From positions 5,706,501-5,770,500 of the forward strand of contig NC_092317.1 in the NCBI RefSeq assembly GCF_036785885.1: a DNA stretch of 64,000 bases. The letters are read 5' to 3'. Shown in pieces: positions 1 to 12,755 of the stretch; positions within the stretch are counted from its first letter, which is position 1; every line of letters begins with the position of its first letter. The notes beneath the pieces are model-generated. The model worked only from the letters and a program-made list of their open reading frames with translations, did no database searches and was not told the DNA's origin. The DNA comes from Coffea arabica (taxonomy: Eukaryota; Streptophyta; Magnoliopsida; Gentianales; Rubiaceae). Both the position numbers and the translations under genes were made by a program.

Positions 1-2290
1 GTACACAAAACAACACAGCCTTGATCAATTTCCTGATATATGTACAGGAAGTGATCAGCTCAATTATCTCAAAAACCAACATAAACTTCCACCTACAAGC
101 CTTGTGAAATTTCTGATCAAGTTAATATATTTCTAGATGCTTATCCAACCATAAATTCCTTAATAAGGAAAAGTCAAACACTTTAAGCATACAATTTACA
201 ATCACTTGCTTCAAACACCAGAAAATTCATGACAGCTATAAGAAATAAACTCTTCAATTTGGTTCAAGAATTTTGGATTGGACTGGCGTCCATGATGTAC
301 CAAGATCATTTTAACCCCTGTTGCTAAGGTAACATAAAGCAAGGCATTCTGCAATAATTTAACTAGGTGGCAGAATTAAAAGGCTAACTACGCAAGTGAG
401 ACCAAAAATGAATAGAATGCTAAGAAGTCCAAGAGGTTAAGTTCGTTTCTAGCATATTCTCCATATGCTAAGAAGTCCTAGAGGTTAAGTTGGTTTCTAG
501 AATATTCTCCATATGCCATCGTCAACAACTAGAAATTATGCCACTGTTTCTTTTGCTTTTTAGAAACTAATATGCCATTGTCAAACTCAAACTTCACGGC
601 ATTAGAATTTCTTCAAAAAAGTGACCCTTATACAGGTTGTATGCCCCAATCCCCAACTCTTGCTTCTACCAAGCTTGCAATTTTTTCCATGGCTGATTGT
701 ATGAACAGACTTAAAAAATAAAAATAAAAACAGAGGAGTTGTACAGTCCGGAATGGGTATATTCATTCTAGCTCCTCAACCAAGAAAAATTCACAGTTGC
801 CCTCACAATTAACTAAGATTGGGATCAAAACTTCCATGCATTCATAAGCCTACATGCAAGTACAAAATATTTAGTTTCTTCAAAATCTAATCATATTAGA
901 TGGACCCTACTGACTATACTCAATTATCAGATTTAAGATGGAAGAAGGTTGAATGTTGCAGAAAGAAAGACCACTGTGCCAGCAGTGTGTCTTGAAATAG
1001 CAAATGGACTGGGTGCCTCAAGGTTTCTAGCCATGCAAAACAGTTATTTAGGTGTATCACCTAAGCGAGCCTCATTATGCAAATGTTGATGATCTAGAAT
1101 TGTTAACAGTGATAACTCAGAATTGTAAGACTAGATATATGGTGCAAGGACCTACAGGTTTTTCCTGCATCTCAAAACTATACATAGTTTCTCAATAAGA
1201 AGCAAAACTTCAAAACAAGTAGCTAATACATACCACTACTTAAAAAGGAAAAACAAATTGCATCGTTTAATAGTAAGTAGCTAATAGCAGTTTTTTTTGT
1301 TGGGGGGAGGGGGGGGGGGGGGAGGGGGTTACAAAAGCATGAACTAGAACCTGAAAACCTTACTGGTCTGGTAGCATTACAACCCATCAAGGTACTGAAG
1401 AAACAGCAATACAACAAAACTAAAAGATGGACAACTTAACTTAGCCACTAGAATGCCACAAACAGACTATTCACTAAGAGAATCCTAATTGATTCAGCAT
1501 ATTTTAAGCATTAACCGTATATTAAGCAGCCAGCTAGTAAACTTTCAAAATTGCCAAGTTATAAATAGCAATGCCAATACCGTGGATGCTAATTACGAAA
1601 TCCAACTTACTGGTATCAGGCAAAAATGCCAAATGGCTGGTCACATGAACACTAGAACCAAGTCAAAGTTATCGGTAACTCAAAAGAAAATGATGCAGGA
1701 CTAGCTGTGAAGTTATATGCAAATACCACTAATTTTATCTACATCTGTCTCTGTGGTTTTCTTTCTGCATTTTACTCTGGCTCTGGGGTGCAGTGGGTCA
1801 TTTGACCCAAGGATTTCCCCTCCCAGAAGATATTTCCTCAGCCTCGACAGAAAAAAATGGAAAAAGCAGCACAACCCACATGATATTTACATCCAAATTT
1901 GACATCAAATCTGAACTTTACATCGGATTAAAGTATTAAATAAATATAAAACGCATAAAAATCAGGCTTTGCAACAAAAGTTCATACCTTTTATGCTGTT
2001 TGTGAGCTACAGAGCACAGCCACGAATTTGAAAGCCATTTGCGAAGGGAAAAGAAAATGTGCAGCGCAAAGGGTCACAAAATTGGTTGGGGATGACTGCT
2101 GAGGCAGAAATGGCAGCTGGTTGGCGTGCAAATGGCGTCTGGTGGAAGCTCAAAAATGGTGGACAACAACCGACGAGAAAGAAAGAGATTGAGGGATTTT
2201 GGGCAATTTCCTCTTGGAAGCTTGGACTGGTGTCTAGCTAAGCAAAAGACGAGAGAGTGAGCTGGATGTGCAAAGTTTCGTTCCAATTTC
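1..2290. other. No gene recognised; AT-rich, intron-like sequence
   Basis: No open frame in this stretch resembles a protein I know. A homopolymeric T then G run lies near 1290-1330. On the minus strand, the part from about 2290 down to 1990 looks like a transcribed leader: it is C/T-rich, without long ORFs, and ends in a plausible GT donor (AAAAG then GTATGA) near 1989. A gene whose 5' exon lies here and which runs off the left edge is therefore possible, but I cannot identify it. The rest reads like intron or intergenic DNA. Confidence 0.35.
417..512. repeat. 48-bp direct tandem duplication
   Basis: Two head-to-tail copies, each starting ATGCTAAGAAGTCC and ending near CATATTCTCCAT or AATATTCTCCAT, differ at only a few bases. 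A third partial copy begins with ATATGCC. This is a simple local duplication with no coding content. Confidence 0.8.
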
Positions 2291-2415
2291 TGCCCCTCTG
2301 CTTATGGATTTGAATGCCGAATGTTTGATGTAAAGAACGGAGCTCTGTTTTTGGGTTTAGGTGAAAGAGACTGAGAAATGCGAGGTATTTTTTTTTTTTT
2401 TTTAAATGTATCCTA

Positions 2416-2476
2416 GCTCGCATTCGACAAATGCGAGAATGCGAGCTATGTAAGTTCGCATTCAATGAATGCGAAC
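2416..2476. repeat. Two adjacent near-perfect hairpins
   Basis: The first palindrome pairs GCTCGCATT (2416-2424) with AATGCGAGC (2438-2446). The second pairs GTTCGCATTCA (2454-2464) with TGAATGCGAAC (2466-2476) around a single-base loop. Both share the core TCGCATTC, so they look like two copies of one palindromic unit. They sit between the leader-like sequence and the 3' end of the first F-box gene. No known element is recognised. Confidence 0.7.
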
Positions 2477-2794
2477 AACCTCGTTTTAGAAATGCCTTCG
2501 CCGATAACCTTGCCTGTAGAAACTCTTCTTTTTTTTTCATCATAATTCAAGAATTTATTCTTTCTTTTCAGCCATCAATACCAACACATACCACTTTGAA
2601 ATGAAGAATTGTACGTGCTTATATCTAAATAGTTGATACAAGTCAAATATGAAACATCAAAAAAAAAAGAAAAAGATAGTATGAAAAGTGATGTACCAAT
2701 CCAGAAAACTTAAATACACAAGTTAAAGATGAAACATCAAAACAAGCTGAAAAATGAAGTTCAAATCCCAGAAATTCTAAGCCAAAGTTTTGGA

Positions 2795-5007
2795 CTACAG
2801 TATAAACCTTTGTTGGGAAGCATCATACTTCCACAAGAATGTTATTTTAGAAGCCTTGCTGCCAGGACTCGAGTGTTTCACATTAAAGACTTCTGCGCTT
2901 GGATCCGGTGGATAGTCAACTGCTTCAGAGGTATCCAGCTCGCAACTGATTAGCCTCTGGTCTTTGCCCGGACTACTGCTAAGTTCCCTGGCCTTTTCTA
3001 GTACAAACTGACATGTAGGTAAGAAAATGATCAGCAAAGGAAGGTTAGTACAAAGGTCGAGCTAATCTGAGGAAATATGCGACGCAATGAAACAATTTTT
3101 TTTTTAGTGTGTACAAAAGTTATTTAATTTGCATGCTACAAATCATACGTTCACATGAATACATCGATAAAGAGGGCATCACTAATCTAAATTTATATAT
3201 TAAAAGGTAAGAACAGCTTACCCTACTCAGTCTGTCATGAATAGCCATGTCCTGCACAAGAATAATTCCATTAGGAAGTATAGTTTGAAAAGAAAAATTA
3301 AAGGGGAGATTATAGATTCAAAAGAATATTTAATGAGCTAGATGATGGATAGAAGACCAAACCTTGATTGGCAGCTCATCCGTAATCTTCATCTGCAAAA
3401 GAATTGAAACTCAGGAACCCATGCATAGAGAAGAGAGAAAAGGGAGGGGGTAAGATTTTTACGTCCATTGTCGAATAGCATCACATACAACTCTCAAACC
3501 AAGTAAAGCAACAAAAACATATTCACGGAACCTTAGCTAAGTGGTTAAGAAAGAAGTGTAGTACCTGATGTTCAGGATAGACGATCAGTTTCAAATCTTC
3601 CCAATGCTCTAACGTCCTGTGAAAATACTTCAATCGCAAAAGCCACTCAATTGAATGTCCTCTAAAGAACAAACTAAAGTGAATCTGAAGTTTGTTCGAG
3701 GCATTGCAAGGAAGAAAAGGTTTATCGCAGTTGTTGAATTCAAGCAACTCTAACTTTGGAGCATCAAGTTGAGTAGCTGACATGTGACTGCAATCTCTAA
3801 AGATCAATCTCTTGAGATTTTGGTTTGAGATCTTGAAACCCGCATAACTTTTGCAGCCGCGTATATCCAATGTTTCAAGAAAGAGAAGCTGAGATATCGG
3901 TGTCTCTAACATATCTATGTCAGCGGCACCATTCGCATATATCTTCAACTCCTTCAGTGCTGTAGCACAGGCTGTCCAGTCAATGGTCAATGGCCAAAGT
4001 TCTTTGACTTCTTTCAATGTCGCAAATGAGAAAGTACGAAGCTTAGCTGCATTGATTTGAATAATGTCAACCATATCACAGAACAAACACTCAAAATCCT
4101 TCAATTCAGGTAAGTTCGGGACAGAGAGAAGTTTGTCCATCCAACTGCAGTATGATATCTTCACATACTCAACCAGTGGGCATCCAAGGAGAAACCTTTC
4201 CAATAGAGACTTATCATCAAAGCAGGAATGACATAATGAAAGGCTCTGAAGCTGGGGAAGTTTGATGTCCAAACAAGTCGTAAATCTACAACCGCTCAAG
4301 CCCAAAATTTTTAGCCACCTAGCTTCAACAACAAATTGAGGTATAGCATAATGGAGCCTTTGACGATTCGAAAAAGCGTTAACGCGATGACCAACATCTT
4401 TACCACTGGTGAAGCAGTCAATGCGAAGAACAAGCTCTGGCACAGACCTCATCATTGCATAATCAATCCATAGATCCAATCTTCGAGCCAGTGAGCCCAT
4501 CTTAGGGCAGTCAATGTACAATTGGAATCTCTGTATATTTAAGTTTTCTATAAAGCGCCGTCTGATGAATTTTCCTGCCATTGACAGGAAATCGCCTCTT
4601 CTGCTGCCACTGCCAGTACAGTCAAACGTTGGACCAGGAACCTCTGCACCACGTTCTTGAACCCATCCTACTCCTTTTTCTTCTTGTTCTTCGACCTGGT
4701 CCGACGAAGTGCAGATAAAATGGTAGACAACAAATGAATAAAGGGTCCAGATACGATACCAGGACTTGGACAGGATGGAGGTGCAGGCAACATCTCGGGT
4801 AGGTAAAAACGAATAGATGTGATGAATGATCGAATCAGACAGCCGGGAGAAGTGATTAAGGTTCGCATCCTTCCGAGTTGTCTTAGGTTGCACTTCGTTC
4901 CCTGTCAATGACCAACAAAATGAAATCATTGATATTTCATTAGTAGTCCGTGTCAAAGGGTACTGATTGAAGAGCTTAGTGAATTCGTAGAGACTACCTG
5001 GTTCCAT
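2795..5007 (-). CDS. F-box/LRR-type protein, five exons
   Basis: Probable substrate-binding subunit of an SCF ubiquitin ligase. I read exons at 5007-4998, 4901-3565, 3392-3363, 3251-3222 and 3007-2795. All have GT..AG borders and join in frame, giving about 539 residues. The start is the ATG of MEPG; the longer frame upstream begins at TTG. The F-box lies near residues 20-60 (RLSDSIIHHIYSFL, then SILSKSW). Leucine-rich segments follow over roughly residues 170-390 (for example LKILGLSGCRF, LPQLQSLSL). The second exon ends at IVYPEHQ, exactly where F-box gene 2 also has a donor. The last exon encodes a hydrophilic tail (FVLEKARELSSS..., ending RFIL) with no recognised domain. The first intron is 96 bp, has no stop and keeps frame, so an unspliced form would also be open. 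Specific substrate unknown. Confidence 0.85.
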
Positions 5008-5247
5008 GATGGACAAATATCAAAAGAAACCTTAGTAACACTTCCTGCAGTAGAAAGAATAACGTTAGAATAAGATCTTCAAAATTCAAGTTTAGATATA
5101 CTTTTTTTTTTCTTCAAAAAAAAAAGCAAAATTGAAATTAAAGCGAGAAAAGTGTTCTAAAAAAAATAAAATTATCCACATCTAGTCGGAATAGTAGTGT
5201 AGAATGGCGCAATCACGACTTGGATAATCATGTAAACTTCAAAACTA

Positions 5248-5575
5248 TCTATACTATATATTATATATAAAGGGAGAGCATTGAATTTGCAGTAAATTTT
5301 TTTTTTGGGTCACTTTTTAGATTTTTAACTTTTTACAATCATTGAATTATAACTTTACCATCTAATTACATATTACCAACCAATGCAATCACACTAATTT
5401 TCACCCATAACCATTTACAAATATTGTAATCACCAAATTAATTAAAATTTCATTCAAAAAATTTTTAAAAGATCAAAGTTTATTTTTTTTGTTTATAAAA
5501 ATTTTATACTAAATTATTTCATATAAAAAATGATTGTTCCTAAATTACACACTTCGGGTGTGCCCTTATCACTAG
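5248..5575 (+). mobile_element. Short non-autonomous Helitron
   Basis: The 5' end reads TCTATACTATATATTATA just after an A. The 3' end has a hairpin (CACAC, TTCGG, GTGTG), then CCCTTATCA and CTAG just before a T. This is the diagnostic structure of plant Helitrons: A|TC...hairpin...CTRR|T, no terminal inverted repeat and no target duplication. The 328-bp interior is AT-rich and non-coding, so it would need Rep/helicase supplied in trans. It lies about 240 bp upstream of the start codon of the first F-box gene and could overlap its promoter. Confidence 0.85.
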
Positions 5576-8500
5576 TCATTTTTCAAGAATGTAAACTGAT
5601 TTTTTACAATTATTCATGATCATTCAAAAATGAGAAAAACTGCGTCATTAGATGTCAATCTATACCACTGTTCATTTGTTGAGTTTGTTAATTGTTCGTT
5701 ACCCCTTCCCATCTAATCAAAATTCATCTATTTGGGAATTCTAGGATAGAGAACAAATTCAAGTCCCTTTCGTTAGTTTGGCAGTGAAAAGAAAAGAAGA
5801 AGTTACTCGATTTTCCCTTTATTTTGTTGCATCATATTCCAATAGTTCCGCAAGGGCAAAGTTGGGAAATCCGCAAGTTTAAACTAACGATCTTTTTTCC
5901 CGCATTTTTCAAGGGCTCGACAAAAATAAACAAATAAATTATTTATTCTCTGATGACAAAGGATCTTTAGAAATCCCTCCATTTCTCCTCTTCAATTCTT
6001 GTGCAGCGAAACTCCCAAGACAACGACAACATTTAGACCAGGGCAGGTACAGTTGCAGATTACAGCATGATGACGGGAAAAAATGGAGGAGGGAAAAAAA
6101 ATGGAACAAGTCAAACTTGGCTTAAAAAAAAGTGTTTGAATAATGAAACAGGAGTCTTGATTTAGCAAAACCATGATCCTCTGCCAGGATGATCAACATA
6201 ACAGATGAAGATAAATAGATTCTATAAGAAATCATGTGCAGAAACAATCACAAACAGATGAAGATAAATAGATCCTATGAAAAAAATCATGCGCAGAAAT
6301 GTATTTCAAACAGTGGGAATTGGATTTCAATCAAAATCCAATTAGGATTTTGTCATATAAGTCTGTAACCCCTAAACAATCAAGATAAATTCCTCAAAAT
6401 CAATTCTAATCTTACCAAATGGGGATGGCATGCAGGGCAACCTAAGTACAATCGAGGTGGAATCTCAAAAAATCAAGAAATTCAACTGCAACATTTGAAT
6501 AAAATTGAGACATTTGCTCCAATCCAATGTCAGACTGGGTATTTTTTTTTTCTTTGTGATTAATCTCTTTCCTTAAGAAAAATTTCCATGTAGAAGAGGA
6601 TGAATACCTGCAAACTTATGACCAGCGGCAGCGGGGGGTTGGGCTCAGGGAGATGTGAATTGTTTGGGAATGGGAGAAAGAGTAAATGGTGCATGAGTGG
6701 ATCCCTTAAATACACTTGGAAGTCAAGACCAAATTTAATTACTCATGCTATTTTCATTTTTTTTTCTCTAACATGAAATAAGTTAACAGTGGACGAAATT
6801 GATGAAAAATAGTTCTAACTCGTGATTTGTATTCAGAGATCCCGCAAAAATGCCAGCATAGGCTCACAAATGTGTTACAGTGTGAAAATTTTGAAGTCCT
6901 ATTTTCAGACTTTAACGGCTACTTCCCGACAAATTGTTTTTTCTTTTTTTTTTTTAAAATAATGAGTCATATTAGATCACTTGATAGTCAAAAATTCTTT
7001 ATCCGTTTAATGAATTTTTTTATTTTGACATTTGGCCTTGTCACTTTCATGTAAATTGCTTGTTGACTGTAAGCAATGATTAAAACTCTTAATTATGTTT
7101 GAATTCTAAATTGTAATCCTGGCTTTTCATTTTTTTTTTCTTCAAAAGAAAAAACAATGCATAAGTTTTTTTTTTTTTTGGGCATAAGCTATCTTTTGTT
7201 CACTTGTAAATGAGAGGGTTACAATGTTACATGATGAATATTGCTTTTGGGTGACAATCTTTGACCTTCCATTGAGCTTGCCATGCTGTCTTTTTATTGG
7301 AGGCCAACAACAATCAGATTTTGTTGAGTAACATCTATTCTTTTTCACCATATTACACTTGCACACCATTTTTCCCATTTTTTATTTTAAAGCAAAGATG
7401 GATTTTTGGCATAAATTTTTTTTCGGTGTTTTCCCCATGCACATACGTTGTACATGAAAAAATGCTTGTGGTCAGTTTAGGTAGAGCTGAAAATTTGGTG
7501 AGTGGGACTTTTAGAGGCCGTTTGGATTGTTACTTTCTGGAATTTTATAAAAAAAATATATTATAATAATTTGATATATATGAGATAAAATGAAAAAAAA
7601 ATTTCGGGCAAAAATGTATTTTACAGGCTGTTCCCTTTCTCTGGGAGTTCTGAACCTGCCTTCAAATCTAATGGTGGCCTCCTTTTGGTTCATACTTTGT
7701 CTCTCATTTTCTTTTGTCAAAATTGCTGAACAGCTTAGAGTTCTAGAGAAATTTATTCCAACTGGAAGAAAATTACTTGGGTTTTGACGAAAAGGACAAT
7801 GGAAGGTAACAAAAAATCTTCAAGCTTGTATATGCTGCATCCCAGGTTTATTTCGACAAAACGCAGGTTGAGTTACATTCGACTGTTCTTCCTAGGTTTA
7901 TGCAATTAAGCCGAATCATCATTTTCTCTACATTATTTTGCATTAAGCTGAAGTTGTAATAGCATAATAGTCAGCAGGCACTCACAAGTTCATGAGTATC
8001 CTGGTTAGACTTTGAAAGTTTAAAGTTATATTTCGAAACGTTAACGGCTACTATCAAATTGATTTTTCTTGCTCTTTTCGAGTTTTTAAAAAAAAAAATT
8101 TACTTTTTTGGTTAATAACTAAAAATTCTTGACCCGTTCAATGAATTTTTATGTTTTTGCCTTTTCAATTTCATGTAAATTGCATGTTGAATTGAAGGAA
8201 TGCTCAGAGGATCTAATAGTGTTTGAATCCCTAATTCTTATTCTAGTTTCAGTTTTTCTCAAAGTTCATAATTATATCCCTTGTTTTTGTGTGACGGTAT
8301 ATACGTGTGGAGAAAGAGTATTTATTTTTTGCGGCTTTTGTTGTTGCTGAAACTCTAATTTCAACTTAATATGATTTGTCTATTAATGCTCCTCCTGAGT
8401 GCATAACATGAACACATAATGTCCAAAAAGATGCAACAACACACTAATTATATAGTTGCAAGTGCCTTTATCTGGTGGCATTGGATTTAGAATTGAATTT

Positions 8501-9118
8501 TCTTTGGACGTTACTTAGTTTTTAGCGGAATTAATAAGCCTCGTTGTTAGTCTAATTTTCATGCAAACACGTTCAAATCCTATTAGAGTTGGATTTAACG
8601 TTCAAAAGGACGGCGAAGCACTTGAAATCATATCTAAAAAGAAGAGTGCATCACAAGGACAGCAATGCGTGGATTTAGATTCAAAGAACGATCCGACTTC
8701 ATCATGCTATGGCTAAGAGTTACTAGCGCCATATGTTCCTTAGTTTCCCACATAAAATCTGAAATCTGAAGTATGAATTTATTAAATTATTGAATTGTTA
8801 AATATTAAATTTAATATATTTGAGTGCATATCACATTCAGTGATAAGTGAATAACTTATCACGTAATTTTGAAAACAAATTTTGCCTAAAAAATTCAGTG
8901 TCATTTAATTAATTCAGATGTTCAATTTTTTATTATCAAACAGTTTGAATATGTTAAAATCTGAATTCATGAAATTTAAGTGCTGAACTGAATTATCAAA
9001 CAGGAACTACCTAGAGATTATAAGGGAAGCTAAAGAGGAGGATATCATTATTAGAGAAGTCATTCCCATTTTACTATAAACAGGAATGGTTACCACCAAT
9101 CTTATAAGCGCTTTCAAG
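5576..9118. other. Intergenic; one diverged internal duplication
   Basis: No protein family is recognised. The segment at about 6905-7130 is repeated in diverged form at about 8040-8260. Both contain AACGGCTACT, a T-rich run, TCAATGAATTTTT-like or TTAATGAATTTTT-like sequence and CATGTAAATTGC. A MITE-like sequence begins near 7513 (GGCCGTTTGGATTG), and AT-rich palindromic sequence lies around 8770-9010. Open frames here are short and T-rich, with no family resemblance. Confidence 0.5.
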
Positions 9119-9518
9119 TAGGGGTGCAAACGAGTCGAGTCAAATCGAGTCGAGTCTCCAGTTAATTTCATAAAACTCGAACTCGAGCTTAAAAAATATA
9201 AAAAATAATAATTATTTTATTTTTAAAAATGAATAAAATAATAATTTTTTTAACAAATAATAAAATATTAGGAATATATATGCAATTTTACTATTAAAAT
9301 AAAAAATAAAAAATATATATATAATCGACCTCGCGAGCCAAAGAGTTTAATGTTTTTGAACTTGAGCTCGAGCTCAAATTCGACTCGAGTTCGATATTGA
9401 CCGAGCTCGAGTCAACGTATTCGAGCCTCTCGCGACCCGATTGACCGAGCTCAAGTCGAACTCGTATTCGAACCACTCGCGATCGGCTCACGAGCGGCTC
9501 GATTCGTGAACAGCCCTA
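9119..9518. mobile_element. hAT-like MITE with 8-bp target duplication
   Basis: Imperfect terminal inverted repeats start TAGGGGTGCAAACGAGTCGAG on the left and TAGGGCTGTTCACGAATCGAG on the right (read on the minus strand). They are flanked by CTTTCAAG and CTTGCAAG, a 7-of-8 match as expected for a hAT 8-bp target duplication. The interior is rich in GAGCTCGAG-type palindromes and has no transposase frame. It sits just downstream of F-box gene 2. Confidence 0.75.
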
Positions 9519-9700
9519 CTTGCAAGCACCTAAAGATAGTCCCTCTTTAATCATCATCTGTCATCAAGTTATCAGCAGTACAATTCTATAGATTAATCTT
9601 TTACAAAAGAAAAAAAAAAGTTAAATCATCAGTGTATTGCAGAACATACATTTAATAGTACAACACACCAATGCAGTAAATCATGCAATACTACTCAAGC

Positions 9701-12700
9701 CTATAATGTCACGCTGTGTCTGTAGACATTATACTTCCAGTTTAATATAATTGTGGCAATCTCGAACCGAGCAGTTGAGTGTGCTTGTATGAAGTATTCT
9801 GTGGCAGGATCACTTGGATGCTTTGCATCTTTAGACAAAATCACCTCAAAACCAACTAATTTGTGGAGCAAAGTTGAGTCTTTTCTAAGATCCTTCATCT
9901 TCTGTGACAATATCTGAGATGCACGTAAGGCAAATACATGACCAAACTGATGCAAAAGCAATTGGCAAATTTGCATATAAGCAACACCAAAGGGTAATGC
10001 AAGCTGACGTACCTCAATCACTTTGGTGCTACAGTACATGGCAAATAACGATTTAGGGCACACTGACGGAAACAATTCATCCAAAAGATCCTTGTAGCTC
10101 TTCGATGATATGCATATACATTTCGGACGCATTAAATGGCAGAGAGAAGAAAAGCGGATCTCACTCAGTTTTTCGTGAATAATCATGTTCTGCAGAAGCA
10201 TTAAGAGTTAAACATGTCAAGAATAAATAAGAGAAACAATCCAGAAAAAATGCACAAATTGGATAACAAATAGGGTATCATATGCATCAAAAAATAAGCT
10301 CCGCCTTGATTTTCATTGCATATTCCAGATTAATTTATTCAATTGCCTTCTTACACAAATAGGAGGGCCAATTAACACATACAAGATACCAATTTGTTTG
10401 TTTTACATGAGTTTCTCTTATTAGGAATATGAAACCTATGAGCTTCATAAAATTTAATGGACGGTAGGTTAAGTTCCCATTTTCCATTTTTTCTGTATTT
10501 TGATGAAATTCTCCAATGAATTTCTCAATAATTCTGCAGTTGAACGCACTTGTAACGCTGCCTAACATAATTCTGAAGGAGTATTAATTGTTTCCAGGAG
10601 TCAGCCTACTGATGCAAGATGACCACAATGGTCCCTACTTAAAAATTGCCTTTAAGGAACTAAGCATCAAGTTGAAAAATCGAGATCAAAGACAATAAAC
10701 TAGGAATAATTTAATGTTTCAAAAAGGACACATTTGTCTGAAGTTCAAGTCTAAGAATGTTAAAGGTGAATAACATACTTTTCTCATCTGTACAGATGGA
10801 TTCAAGGCAATTAGAAAGTACATAGCAGTATGTATTCATCTTTTTTCTTTTGCATCCAAGAGAGACTCAAATACTACCAAACTGGTATAACATATCTGTT
10901 ATGCAGAGATCCATGCCGGAACATGTGACTGGAGGTATCTGATCTCCAGAAACCTATGAAAATAGGCTCCAAAAATGAAAATGCAATATGCCCTTAAAAG
11001 CATAGCTGTGCACATGCACTTCTTCATTCTCAAGAAGTCAATAGCATTCTAAGGAAAGAAGAGGATAAAACTACTAAAGATCACAAAAGCTGAATAGGAA
11101 TAGAAAAGAGTGTACCTTAGAACGATGATAGACGATAAACTTGAGATCCTGAAAAAACCTTAACTTCGACAAAAATTGATTCAGTTTAACCACCCAATCA
11201 ACCGTTTTTCCACTAAGGGAAAATCTTAAGTGTATCTTGATATCATCTGAGGCTTTGATGGGAATGAAAGGATTGTCACAGTTGCAGCATTCAAAAAACT
11301 CTAAATTTGGAGTGTCAATTTCAGCACCTGAAAAGTGACGACAATCTCTAAAGGCCAGTCTCTTAAGCCTTTGGCTTGAAATTCTGATACTCCCCAACCC
11401 ATGGCAACTTCGAAACTCTAAGACTTCAAGGGCCTGGATTTGAAATGTCAGCGCCTGGTGCCAAAAGTTAGCTGTGTCACCTGCCCCACTGAGTTTCAAC
11501 TCCTTCAGTGCATTGCAAGTAGCCAGGTTAATACTTCTGGGCCAGTTTCCCAAGGATGGTGCAAACGAAAAAGTATGAAGATCAGACACATCCATCTGAA
11601 CATTATCAATCCCATCACAGTACAGGAACTCAAAATACTTCAAGTGAGATAAACTTGAAACTGAGAGAAGTGTGTCCATCCATTTACAAAATGACACTTT
11701 CACATACTCTATCACGGGACACCCAGAGAGAATTTGGTGAAATAAAAACTTGTCAGTGAAACAAGAATGAGATAAAGAAAGCTTCTGTAGATGTGGAAGT
11801 TTGATATCCAATCCACTCTCAAATCTACAGCCACATAAGCTTAAAACTTTTAGCGAGCTAGCAAGCAAAACCGATTGCGGAACGCTATAAAAATATCTAT
11901 CTGAGCCCGACAAACTATCAATACAAACAGCAAGTTCTGGAGCAGTCCTGTCTACTGCTATACCAATCCATTGGTCCATATTAGGCGTCAACAACTCCAT
12001 ATCAGGGAAGTCAATATACAATTGAAATCTTTGTACGCAAAAATCTAGTTGCAAGCGCCGACAGATGGAATTTCCAGCAAGAATCAAGAAATCATGTTTT
12101 CGCCTTTTTATATGCACGTCACGAAGAAATTGCTGTTGTTCTGTGACTGAATTATCATAGAAAAAGTGGAATACAAGATAAGGATAAGTGGACCAGGTGC
12201 GATTCCAAGTCTTTGACAATATTGCAGTAGAGGTAACATCTCTGGCACGCAGATAAGATAAAATGTGATGAATCACGGAATCAGGCAACCGTGAGATGAA
12301 GTCCAAAGGGGCAATCTCCAAACCAGATCTCTCCTGTTCACGTTCCTCTATTATTAACCAACAAAAGCGTACATTGACCAGTTAGAACTCAAATTTCATC
12401 ATTCACTCATTTACAAACTAATTCCAACTCAAATATGCTTGATAATCAAAACAGAACTAATTAGAACTCAAACGTTCATCATTCATTCATAATTGTACAC
12501 TAGTATGAACTTAAACGTGCTGGATTATCAAAGCTATGCGCTAATTTGAAACTCAAACAGTTCCTTATTTATTGACGATCATACACAAATTCGAACTCCA
12601 ACGTGCTGATTCACTACAATTATATGCTAATCAAAATCAAAAGTCTTCATCCATTCATGATTATAAAGTAATCAGACTAAATGGTGTAGGATTATTACAA

Positions 12701-12755
12701 TTAAGCAAATGAAGCATTTACAGAAAGAAAGTTTACAAAGAGTACCTGATTCCAT
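9701..12755 (-). CDS. F-box/LRR-type protein, paralogue of the upstream F-box gene
   Basis: Probable SCF ubiquitin-ligase receptor. Exon 1 is only ATGGAATCAG (12755-12746). A roughly 400-bp intron follows, then exon 2 at 12347-11116; the join is in frame (MESEEREQ...). The open frame around exon 2 has no ATG at its own 5' end, which supports the tiny first exon. The F-box is near residues 20-60 (RLPDSVIHHILSYL, AILSKTW), then leucine-rich stretches (LKVLSLCGCRF, LPHLQKLSL). The exon-2 donor after VYHRSK matches that of the paralogue. The last exon, 10189-9701, begins NMIIHEKLSE, parallel to the paralogue's DMAIHDRLSR, but continues into a different 162-residue tail ending RHSVTL. A 9-bp microexon (10787-10779, ATGAGAAAA) with good splice borders is possible but unproven. 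A truncated third copy lies at 31.9-34.7 kb. Confidence 0.8.
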
